DNA of 64,000 nucleotides from CALEMW01 sp964343835 (lineage in GTDB: Bacteria; Krumholzibacteriota; Krumholzibacteriia; LZORAL124-64-63): contig CAYFKR010000006.1 of NCBI GenBank assembly GCA_964343835.1, forward strand, positions 135,979 through 199,978, given 5' to 3'. A program made the translations under genes and the position numbers. Under the pieces are notes generated by a model. It was not told the origin of the DNA. It saw only the letters and a program-made list of their open reading frames with translations, and searched no databases. Of the stretch, positions 29,701 to 36,800 are shown piece by piece (position 1 is the stretch's first letter; every line of letters begins with the position of its first letter).

Positions 29701-30121
29701 CGACCTCCTCGATCACCGTCACGGCCAGTTCGAAGCGACCGCCGCTGACGGAATCGAAGTAGAGGGACACGTCGTCCATCAAGTGCTCGAAGTAGACGGC
29801 ATCGTGGGCGGAGTAGAGGAACTCGGTCTGGGCCGGGGGCGGGAAGTCGCCGGGCACCAGACCGTGCCTGCCGAGCATGAGGCTGTCGGCGAAGTCGCAC
29901 ATGAGCACCACGGCGTCGAGCCTGTCCGGCGCGCCCACACCGGCGAGGCGATCCCTCATGAGTCCGCCCGATCCGTCCCGGGCCAGATCGCCGCCGGAGG
30001 CCCAGGGGGCGTCGGGAGCTGGAACCGGTGTCGGCGGGGCGGTGGTGGCCGTCGTCGCGAAGGCGGCCAGGATGACCGTCAGGAGCACGGACGGGAGCGA
30101 ACGGCGGAGAGGGTGGTGCAT
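26726..30121 (-). CDS. secreted M6-peptidase-like protein with a lost zinc site and C-terminal sorting domain
   Basis: 1131 residues. Signal peptide about 1-28. Residues about 65-480 align by motif with immune inhibitor A/M6 metalloproteases: LIHAGAGEE, GVYC-, GIGQFGLMGYG and VWHVDEG are all in the right order. The zinc motif HExGHxLG, however, reads FEVGLRLG at 272-279: both histidines are gone while the glutamate and glycines remain. Catalysis is therefore unlikely. Residues about 660-1040 hold FG-GAP/VCBS-like repeats (VDLDDPQDGVPEIVAVGD, GDVDGDGVVDIVI), and the end resembles a FlgD/type IX sorting domain. A surface-binding or structural role is inferred. It has its own promoter and operator-like palindrome. 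Confidence 0.85.
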   Translation of the reverse strand: MHHPLRRSLPSVLLTVILAAFATTATTAPPTPVPAPDAPWASGGDLARDGSGGLMRDRLAGVGAPDRLDAVVLMCDFADSLMLGRHGLVPGDFPPPAQTEFLYSAHDAVYFEHLMDDVSLYFDSVSGGRFELAVTVIEEVVNLPHPMAWYGNHPDEGEQKILLAKDVVEALDDSVDFSLYDTVLLIHAGAGEETDILGDSPEQIYSSYLSPEDFAEAVEEEILEEPWIATDDVDGFGDPVVVDQVLVLPETEYQDPAGGVGGYFGSLGVYCFEVGLRLGMLSLSDFTPSGRPDSQGIGQFGLMGYGLFTAGGLIPAEPCAFNRMLMGWVDPLEVDPDAGETVTLMPAEHPSLSDSTLARVAISPSEYWLAEYRLQDPDGNRIFSFGDDRNGNGIPDFTRLDDDTWSPYFYDPETETWSIVATFDPEVHRDERLLDAEWDFYMSDNTARPAGVKGAGSGLYVWHVDEGVIAQALDADRNVFNADPDRKSVDLEEADGIQDLDTHRPSAWSLGGDDDSFREEGASTFGPGTEPSSASAGGAWTGVVIDAVSAVVVDSSIVDPEVPWPVIDYATIMTFLCSRESAGPGAPELVASLDLPDVDMTGSHLLAVDLDDPQDGVPEIVAVGDEGRVFAWRSDLTSWIPDAEPVGLLAIGTDAEGEPVEWTGPPAAGDVDGDGVVDIVINAPGGVYVFDAEGGELRNGDFDPDSFGLALEPQRAGAVMQGAPVIVDDGFADVESPADVVIAVLEWEELAEGHGSYLTRIYDAASDEVEDTPWIPGPFPGRMGLAGPVLGAAGFAALGENLDGTGFLATENPLFGGGIDVSFVGTPAPWPSLARDGGILVPLADGGCLYADLEGAMVWDGHLPVRSPLAPGLAYATDGGFVRAGRSGAPETSWPHLPAVAVSAADESVAPSPLSAMLGDGTLTLFASRDGRLFLCDDDGDVLTGWPLAGAGATAGTPLLMDLDGVSGLEVAAVGSATRLVGHDPDGEDNEFAPVSRLAVWSVPGTGEAEGHWPMWRGAPSRSAPAPGPGTTPGGEGLLAEGTVFVSPAPARGDRIAARAVLNDDAVLRAFLYNLEGEEVSRSAPVRGFAGEAVEAGLDISGAVSGTYICRIVAEGDRGREVAVKPAAIAR

Positions 30122-30172
30122 GCCGGGACCTCGGGCTGGAACCGTATCCGTTTCGGAACGTAGGGATGCGGG

Positions 30173-30202
30173 ATGATAGGTCCGGACGTCGACGATCGTC
30201 AA
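30173..30202 (-). promoter_or_regulatory. promoter of the M6-like protein gene
   Basis: On the minus strand TTGACG (30202-30197), 18 bases, TATCAT (30178-30173). Five of six bases match in each box. A start near 30166 leaves a 45-base leader. The whole spacer and the -35 lie inside a long palindrome. Confidence 0.6.
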
Positions 30203-30213
30203 CGTCCGGACCT
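30178..30213. promoter_or_regulatory. 36-base near-perfect palindrome, probable operator
   Basis: AGGTCCGGACGT (30178-30189) and ACGTCCGGACCT (30202-30213) are perfect inverted repeats, and the 12 bases between continue the symmetry with one mismatch. No T-tract follows on either strand. It covers the -35 and spacer of the promoter at 30173-30202, which favours a repressor or activator site; an RNA hairpin ending the upstream gene is the alternative. Confidence 0.55.
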
Positions 30214-30367
30214 GGAACGAGGTGGGACCACGGTGTCGATTCGGCCGCCCCTGATCAGCGTCGTCGTCACCGGGCCCCACCCGCTTCCTGAACCTTGGCC
30301 GGCCGGATCGGTCTCCGTTCCCTGTCGGTGCCAACCTCTTCGAGAAAGGTCCTCACCGGCCAGGCCA

Positions 30368-30389
30368 GCGATGGGGGGAAGACCATCGC
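30368..30389 (-). terminator. short hairpin after the DUF4384-like gene
   Basis: GCGATGG and CCATCGC form a 7-base stem with an 8-base loop directly after the stop codon at 30393. There is no U-tract, so this is a weak terminator candidate or a 3' stabilising structure. Confidence 0.3.
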
Positions 30390-30392
30390 GAA

Positions 30393-32159
30393 TCATCGTT
30401 TCTTCGAGCCGCTCTTTCCTCCGCTCTTGGAAGATCCCGAACTCCTGGAACCGCTGCTGCGGGAGCTGCCGCTCGAGTTCGAGCGGGCCGGCGAGGACTT
30501 GCTGCCGCCGGACTTCCGGACGCTCGATCCCTTGGAGCTGGAGGACGTCGTGCCCTTGGACCGGTTGCTCGAGCCGGACGAGCGGTTGGTCCTCGGCTTC
30601 ACGGCCGGCCGGCCGGAACCCTTCATGCTCCTGGGCTTGACCGTGGGCGTCCGCGAGGGCTGCTGGCTCGAGGTGCCGGGCTTGGGCTTGACGGCCCGCG
30701 TTCCGGTGCTGCCGCCGTTCCAGATCCGGGACCCGCGCGACCGGGGTTCCACGGGCTGGACGCGGGGAGTGTCGCGCTCGCCGCCGCGCCGCGGATCGGG
30801 TCGGACCTGCACGCCCGGGGAGTTGGAGGACGGCCGGGCGGGCTTGTCGGTCCCGCGACGGACGGCCTCGCCGCTCGTCGTGTTGGGGTAGCGCGTCGGC
30901 ACCCGGATCCCCGTCCTGGACTCGGTCCGTGTGGGCTTGGTGAAGGTCGTGGGCTTGCGCTTGGCGGGCGGCACGTTGGCATAGGACTCGCGGGTCGGCT
31001 TGCCGCCCTCGGGGCGTCGGCCGTCCGTCTTCACGAGCTTCTCGCGTCGCTCCATCGTCTCGCGGACGTCGGAAGACGGGCGCGGGTTCTTCACCAGGGA
31101 CCTGGGGTGGCGGTAGTCGCTGTTGTCGGCCACCTCGCGGTACCGGGTCCCCTTGGACAGCGGGCGGTGCCTGCGACTGCCGCTCTTGTAGCGGACCCAG
31201 ACGTCGCCGCTCCAGTAGGGCGAATAGCTCCAGCAATACGGATCCCAGCCCCAGCTCCAGGCGAAGGTGTACCGGGGCCACGTGTACCACGGGCGGTACC
31301 AGTAGTTGATCCAGGGCCGGTAGGTCCAGGGATCCACGTAGTAGTAGACCGGGTAGTAGTAGGCCGGGTAGTAGCCGTAGGTCGGGTACCACTCGTTGCC
31401 CCACCCGTAGTCGTGGCGGATGGTGATCGTGCAGGAATCGTCGTACGGATGCCAGTCCATGTCGTCGTCGTGGCACTGCGAGCAGAGATAGCGCGGATGG
31501 TCCACGGGACGGCCCACGTACCAGCTCGTGTAGTTGGTCACGACGAAGTCCTCGGGATCCTCGAGGCCGGTGACCTCGAAGTTCACGTCGTTCATGGCGA
31601 GGAACGGGTCGCCCGCCACGTAGTAGTTCCGGGGCTCGTCCTCCACCTCATGGTGGAAGTCGATGTCGAGACCGCGCAGGTCGAACGGATAGGCCGAGAC
31701 GATCACCTGGACGTATTCGATCCCCTCCTCGCCGGACGTGCGGATGCGCCGGCTGCCGGGAGCCGGCAGGTTGTAGGTGTGATGCGCGAACACGAAGCCG
31801 TCGTCGAGGCGGCTCCGGGGCCACAGCACGTCGACCTCGCCCTCGGCGTCGATGCGGTAGACGACGGCGTAGGCGTCGTGGTTGGTCTCGAAGTGCAGCC
31901 GGACGGACTCGCCCTTGCCGTAGGTCTCCCCGTCCTCGCGGTCGTGCCAGACGTTCACGCGCAGGGGCTGCTGCTCGTAGCCGCTCCACCCGCGGTTCAT
32001 GGCGTCCTGGAGCGACGCGTCCTGGGCCTTGGCGGTCACCACGCCCAGCGCCAGGGAGACGACGGCGATCACCAGGCCCAGGGTCAGGGCGTCGGCCCTG
32101 CGGTCCCTGCGGAGATCGGCGGTCGTCGCGTCGGTTCTACGTGCGTTTCGCTGTCTCAT
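30393..32159 (-). CDS. exported DUF4384-like protein with CxxCH motif, aromatic region and basic Ser-rich tail
   Basis: 588 residues. After an unusually Arg-rich start, a hydrophobic helix (about 24-43) ends in AKA-Q, a predicted export signal. Residues about 60-165 resemble a DUF4384 domain (VRLHFETNHDAYAVVYRIDAEGEVDVLWP). CSQCH at 226-230 is a single CxxCH, a possible heme-c or metal site. Residues 251-321 are extraordinarily rich in Tyr, Trp and Pro. From about 325 to the end the chain is a low-complexity, strongly basic Ser/Arg/Lys/Pro tail. Overall function unknown. It follows the lipoprotein gene by 22 bases, probably in one transcript under the sigma-54 promoter at 33088-33103. Confidence 0.8.
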   Translation of the reverse strand: MRQRNARRTDATTADLRRDRRADALTLGLVIAVVSLALGVVTAKAQDASLQDAMNRGWSGYEQQPLRVNVWHDREDGETYGKGESVRLHFETNHDAYAVVYRIDAEGEVDVLWPRSRLDDGFVFAHHTYNLPAPGSRRIRTSGEEGIEYVQVIVSAYPFDLRGLDIDFHHEVEDEPRNYYVAGDPFLAMNDVNFEVTGLEDPEDFVVTNYTSWYVGRPVDHPRYLCSQCHDDDMDWHPYDDSCTITIRHDYGWGNEWYPTYGYYPAYYYPVYYYVDPWTYRPWINYWYRPWYTWPRYTFAWSWGWDPYCWSYSPYWSGDVWVRYKSGSRRHRPLSKGTRYREVADNSDYRHPRSLVKNPRPSSDVRETMERREKLVKTDGRRPEGGKPTRESYANVPPAKRKPTTFTKPTRTESRTGIRVPTRYPNTTSGEAVRRGTDKPARPSSNSPGVQVRPDPRRGGERDTPRVQPVEPRSRGSRIWNGGSTGTRAVKPKPGTSSQQPSRTPTVKPRSMKGSGRPAVKPRTNRSSGSSNRSKGTTSSSSKGSSVRKSGGSKSSPARSNSSGSSRSSGSRSSGSSKSGGKSGSKKR

Positions 32160-32182
32160 CGCTCACCTCCTCGTTCCGGCGC

Positions 32183-33052
32183 CTAGAAACTGATGAATTC
32201 CTGAAGGGCGCCGATGCGCTCCGGGTTGGCCGGGGCGCGCAGTTCGGGGTTGTCCTCGTCGACCTGGTAGGCCCAGTCGATGCGGACTCGTCCCGATTCC
32301 AGGGCAGTGACCTGGAACTTCGCGAAATGGATGCCGTGGTCGGCGATCATGACGATGTAGGAGTGGCCGGCGATCAGTTCGGCGCGGCCGGCGGCGGAGT
32401 AGCCGTCGCGGGGCGCCCAGTCCACCCACTGCAGCTGGATGGTGCCGTAGTCCTGAAGCTGGACGTCGTCGTCCGCGGCCACGATCCAGGGGATCCCGTC
32501 CCCATCGAATTCCACGTACATGTCCACGGCCGGGTCGTTCCAGGGCCTCGCCACCGACTGCAGGTCGGAGAAGTCGAACCCGCCCATGGTGCCGAGCTGC
32601 CCGAAGCGGTCGTACATCCACACGTCGTAGCCCTCGGGGCGCGGCGTGTCGAAGACGTCCTCGTAGCTCAGGGCGCTCTCGTTGCCGCTCTCGTCCACCG
32701 AGAGGACGGCGTAGTAGTAGGTCTCGCCGTTGACGACGTCGTAGTCGTCGAACCAGTGCAGCAGCGACCCGGAGTCGTAGTTCTCGTTCCAGCGAACGGT
32801 GCCGACGTAGTGGTACTCGTACGGATCGGCGATGCTCGGGTCGTTGCGGTAGATGTCGTAGGCGACCAGGTCGGCCTCGTCGATGTCGTTCCAGTAGACC
32901 GTGACCATCTCGTCGCCGGTCACGGTGAACACGCCGGTGGGCACGGCGGGGGCGATGTCGTCGACGGTATCGCAGCCGGACACAGCCGCCAGCGCCAGGA
33001 CCGCCCCCAGCAGGAGCAGCTTCACGTGGTTGCGTCGTTCCGTCGTCCTCAT
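32183..33052 (-). CDS. lipoprotein with a fibronectin-type III-like domain
   Basis: 289 residues from ATG 33052, which has a strong GGAGG site; a longer frame upstream has no such site. The signal ends in a lipobox AVSGC (Cys about 26). Residues about 35-140 read like an FnIII domain (VYWNDIDEADLVAYDIYR, ETYYYAVLSVDESGNES). The rest is beta-rich with Asp and aromatic residues and no recognised motif. It is first in a pair with the CxxCH protein, and a sigma-54 promoter lies 36 bases upstream of its start, so both are probably induced together by a sigma-54 activator. Confidence 0.85.
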   Translation of the reverse strand: MRTTERRNHVKLLLLGAVLALAAVSGCDTVDDIAPAVPTGVFTVTGDEMVTVYWNDIDEADLVAYDIYRNDPSIADPYEYHYVGTVRWNENYDSGSLLHWFDDYDVVNGETYYYAVLSVDESGNESALSYEDVFDTPRPEGYDVWMYDRFGQLGTMGGFDFSDLQSVARPWNDPAVDMYVEFDGDGIPWIVAADDDVQLQDYGTIQLQWVDWAPRDGYSAAGRAELIAGHSYIVMIADHGIHFAKFQVTALESGRVRIDWAYQVDEDNPELRAPANPERIGALQEFISF

Positions 33053-33087
33053 GGTCACACCTCCGTTCGGTCGTTCGCCCCCCTTAT

Positions 33088-33103
33088 CGCAGGAACGGTG
33101 CCA
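33088..33103 (-). promoter_or_regulatory. sigma-54 promoter (-24/-12) for the lipoprotein gene
   Basis: On the minus strand TGGCACCGTTCCTGCG, with the invariant GG and GC exactly ten bases apart as in the TGGCAC-N5-TTGCA consensus. A start near 33077 would leave a leader of about 25 bases containing the GGAGG site, an ideal layout. Confidence 0.65.
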
Positions 33104-33263
33104 CCTTGGCGCAATGCGGCTGAAACAGCCATACACGGCCGTATCCAGCGCTTCAGGGTGTGTTCGGAGTTGTGACGTCGCCCCGGTTCAGGGCCCTGTG
33201 GAGGAGTATCTTGTCCTCGCCGGGATGCAATGCGTGTCCACGAGAGGACGCGGCGATCGGACA

Positions 33264-33344
33264 CAAAAAAAGAAAGAGCCACAGCCCAGGAGAAGCTGTT
33301 CCGGCACCGAGTCTCGCCCCTTCGGCGCCGGGTGGCTCTTTCTT
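33264..33344 (-). terminator. long structured terminator with U-tract
   Basis: Minus strand: AAGAAAGAGCCAC pairs with GTGGCTCTTTCTT over 13 bases, enclosing a second stem, and is followed by further Ts. It would end transcripts coming from the 33591-33606 promoter or from the activator gene. Confidence 0.65.
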
Positions 33345-33580
33345 AGGAGATTCTGTCTGTCCGAAGGCATCGGACGGGGAACGAGTTCACGATTTTCGGC
33401 ACCCGATTCGGGATTCGAGCTGGACCCCACCTCCAAATCGTTCCGTAACGAGCCTTCTTGTTGAAAACCCCTCATCCAGCCGGTTGACGATGAGGATGTG
33501 AACCGCGTTCCCCTTCCGAATGTCTGCCTTCTCGTAGGCCCTGCCAATTACTGTCCCTGCAACTGACTCCGGGCTTCCTG
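33264..33580 (-). ncRNA. candidate sigma-54-dependent small RNA
   Basis: The interval from the expected start of the 33591-33606 promoter to the U-tract at 33264 is about 317 bases, with no convincing gene inside. Its 3' part folds into an outer 13-base stem (33344-33332 with 33282-33270) and an inner 10-base stem (33331-33322 with 33310-33301). In the inner stem the only non-Watson-Crick pair is G-U when read on the minus strand but A-C on the plus strand, which favours a minus-strand RNA. Alternatives: a long 3' untranslated end of the activator gene, or an mRNA leader of the lipoprotein gene. Confidence 0.4.
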
Positions 33581-33590
33581 CCCCTCCTAT

Positions 33591-33606
33591 TGCAGTCGGC
33601 GTGCCA
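33591..33606 (-). promoter_or_regulatory. sigma-54 promoter (-24/-12) upstream of the structured RNA
   Basis: On the minus strand TGGCACGCCGACTGCA, which differs from TGGCACG-N4-TTGCA at one base only. GG and GC spacing is exact. It lies between the stop of the sigma-54 activator gene and the structured RNA, with no protein gene immediately downstream. Confidence 0.65.
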
Positions 33607-33820
33607 TGAGAAGAAATGCTATCAACTCTTTTTCAACTCATTACACATCAATGTGTTAGAAGGGCAGATGCCTGGATCGACAGATCACAGCATCAGCATG
33701 ATCATCAACATCGTTCATACCAATTAAGGGCTGAGCGCGTAAACCCCGACGCAGCAACACGATACGATTGTCAATTTCGTTAATAGCAGGATCGGGATCT
33801 TGAGAGGGGGATCGGGAGGG
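33607..33820. other. AT-richer stretch downstream of the sigma-54 activator gene
   Basis: This part is clearly poorer in GC than anything around it and has no gene I can support. It carries the palindrome at 33641-33658 and several short imperfect repeats, and lies just upstream of the 33591-33606 sigma-54 promoter, where an activator and IHF-like bending would be expected to act. Confidence 0.45.
33641..33658. promoter_or_regulatory. palindrome, possible activator (enhancer) site
   Basis: TTACACAT-CA-ATGTGTTA, with seven of eight arm bases paired, is centred about 43 bases upstream of the -24 element at 33606. The position and symmetry suit a Fis-type activator dimer such as the neighbouring gene product. 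Confidence 0.4.
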
Positions 33821-36800
33821 TCAGGAGGAACCGAGGCCGTACATCCTGATCTTCTTCAGAAGATTCGGATAGCTGATCCCGAGCAGGCGCGAGGCGTGGG
33901 ACTTGTTGCCACCGGTCACCTTGAGGGCATGGGCGATCTCACGGCTCTCGACGGAGCGCAGGGTCTCCTTGAGGGGAGCCACGGGCTCGCCGTTGTCGTG
34001 ATCCAGGGCGAGGCCGGCGATCCTCGGGGGCAGGTACTCGAGGCGGAGCATGCTGTCGCCGTTGGCCAGCACGATGGCCCGGTTGAGGGTCTTCTCCAGC
34101 TCGCGCACGTTGCCGGGCCAGTCGAAGCGGACCAGGGCGTCCATGAAGGCCGTGGTCATGCCGGGAGCCTCGGCTTCGGTGCCCTTGACGTAGCGGTCGA
34201 TGAAGTAGGGCGCGAGCAGGGCGATGTCGTCGGCGCGGTCCCGCAGGGGCGGCACGAGGATCGGGAAATCCAGGAGCCTGTAGTAGAGGTCCTCCAGGAA
34301 CTCGTTGCGGTCGACCATCTGCTTCAGGTCGCTCTTGGTGGCGCACACGATGCGGACGTCCACGGCCTGCTCCTTGGTGGAGCCCACCGGACGCACGACC
34401 TTGGTGTCCAGGAAGTGGAGCAGCTTGCCCTGCATACCCAGAGGGAGCTTGCCGATCTCGTCCAGGAAGACGGTGCCGCCCTCGGCCTCCACCAGCAGGC
34501 CCTTCTTGTCGCCGTAGGCGCCGGTGAAGCTGCCCTTGACGTGGCCGAAGAGCTCGCTCTCGATGAGGGCCTCGGGAATGGCGGCGCAGTTGATGGACTG
34601 GAACCTCTCCCCCGACCGCTCGCTGAGGGCGTGGATCGAGTAGGCCAGCAGGCCCTTGCCCGTACCCGTCTCGCCGTGCACCAGCACCGTCAGCTCGCTC
34701 GGGGCCACCTTGGTGACCAGTCCGAGCATCTCCAGCATGTCGCTGTTGCCGGTGATGATGTTGTCGAAGCAGTCGATGCGCTCCTGGACCTTGACCGTGG
34801 CCCGGTCCCGGGTCTCCTCGCAGACGTAGCGACGATCCGCCAAAGCCAGGGCCAGGAAGCCCATGGAGGTGGTCAGGAATTCCAGGGACGGTTTGAGGGA
34901 GATTCCCTCGGGAGCGGCGTTGCTCAGGCCGAGGCCGAGCACGCCCAGGGTCCGGTCCTTGAGGTTGACGGGCACCAGCAGGGCGCTGCGCAGGGCCAGG
35001 GATACGCCGGGCACGGCCCGCAGGATGTCCTGGTCCTCGTCCAGGCGGGTGACCAGCACGGGACCGGGCTCCCCGTCGGCGCTCCGGCCGCCGAACCAGC
35101 CGGCGATGTCGGAGGCGAGGTCCGCGGGGATGCCCTGGCAGGCGTCCATCCTGGTCACGGCGCCTTCGGCGCCGAGCAGGGCCACGAAACCGCAGTCGGC
35201 CCCGGTGCGGTTGAGGGCCGACCGCAGCACGGGCATGAGGTCGAGTTCGGGCTCGCCGCGGCCCCGGACGAAGTCCGACACGGACGAAACGGCGGAGACG
35301 TGCTGCTGGAATTCCTCCATGCCGCCCACGACACCCTGCTCCGCCCGTCGGCGGAGGCCGGCGGCGATGCCGCCCAGGGATCCGCCACCGGTACCGGCGA
35401 TCCGCTCCAGCTCGCTGACGGCGATCAGGACCTCGTCGTGGAGATCGAGCCGCAGGAGCACTTCGGCCAGGCCCACCTGGAGGCGGCTGAAGAGGTCGTC
35501 GCTGGTGCGGGCGCCGTCTTCCTCCAGGCACTGGTCCAGGAGCTGGCGCAGCATGCGCAGCGTGCTTTCGGTGGCCTTGTCCAGCACGGCGTCGAGATGG
35601 GCCAGCACGGCCTCGCAGGTCTGGCGCGGCAGGTTCTGGGCGCGGAAGACGCGCTCGGCCTCGCGGAAAGCCTCGTCCGCCTCGTCCAGCTGGTCGAGGC
35701 TGACGCAGGCGGTGCCCAGGGCCAGGTGGCAGAAGCCGATCTCGTAGTCCTCGCCGCAGGAGGCGCAGACGGCGATGGCCGCCTTGGCGGTCTCCGCGGC
35801 CTTGTCCCAGGCGCCCTGCAGGGCATAGGCCTCGGCGCAACGGCGCAGGAGCTCGCCTTCGAGATCCGTGACGGTGCCGATCTCACGGGTGCGTTCCAGA
35901 CCGAGACCGTAGTTGTAGAGGGCCCGGTCGTACTCGCCGCGGCGCAGCAGGATATCGCCCATGTATTCGTCGGCGATGGTGGCCTCGCGCAGGAAGCCGG
36001 ACTGGTCGGACAGGTGCTTGCCCTCGAGGATCATCTCCTCGGCGCGCACGAGGTTGCCGTCGAGCATCTCCAGGTAGCCGAGGGCCAGGTTGGCCTTGGC
36101 CTGGCGGTCGACATCGCCGAGGCTGCGGGCCAGGCGGAGGCTCTTCTCCAGGCTGGCGCGGGCCTCGCCGTGGCGTTCGGCCTTGCGCAGGATGATGCCC
36201 TCGTTCAGGTAGAGTCGGGCCAGCAGGTGGGTGGCCCCGTGGGCGTCGGCCATGCGGATGGACTTGGCCTGGTGGTCCAGGGCTCGTTCCCAGCGGCAGG
36301 CGTTCTTCAGGAGCAGGGCGAGGTTGTTGTACAGGATCGCCATGCCCAGCTTGTCGTCGATGCGGCGGTAGGTGGCCAGAGCGTCGAGGTAGAATTCCTC
36401 CGCCTTGTCCAGGCGACCCAGGCGATAGTGGCACACGCCCATGGTGGTCTGGAGGTTGGCCACCTCGCGGTGGTCGTCGGTGACGGCCAGGACCGTGAAA
36501 GCGTGCTTGGCCACGCGCAGGGCGTCCTTGTAGGCGCTGCGCTGGGTGAACAGGCAGGCCTGGCGCCCCAGGACCGGGGCCAGCTCCCGCTGGCGGTCGT
36601 CCGGTGCGATACCGATGTCGGAGTCGAGGAGATCGAATGCCTGATGGAGCAGTTCCTCGGTCAGGACGAGGTCGCCGACGTTGAGGGCCGCATCCATGCT
36701 CTTGCGGAGCACGTGCAGCGAACGCTGGGGATCCCCGGTGAGATCCGCTTCCGCGTCCAGGAACTGCTTGTAGTAGTCGAGGGCCGACGAGAATGCCGAT

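Noticed and set aside
25745..30163. Very long plus-strand open frame of over 1400 codons opposite the PorV-like and M6-like genes
   Set aside because: It is a high-GC shadow: rich in Val, Gly, His and Arg without any domain, and opposite clearly real genes.
33395..33440. T-loop-like sequence (TCGAATCCC) suggesting a tRNA
   Set aside because: No matching acceptor, D or anticodon stems could be drawn around it.
33188..33547. 119-codon minus-strand frame across the structured RNA
   Set aside because: No ribosome site, atypical codon use, and it runs through the terminator U-tract.
33387..33634. Minus-strand frame of about 80 codons with protein-like wording (IGRAYEKADIRKGNAVHILIV)
   Set aside because: No ATG, GTG or TTG at a usable place and third-position bases unlike the neighbouring genes. 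It could be a gene remnant but I cannot support it.
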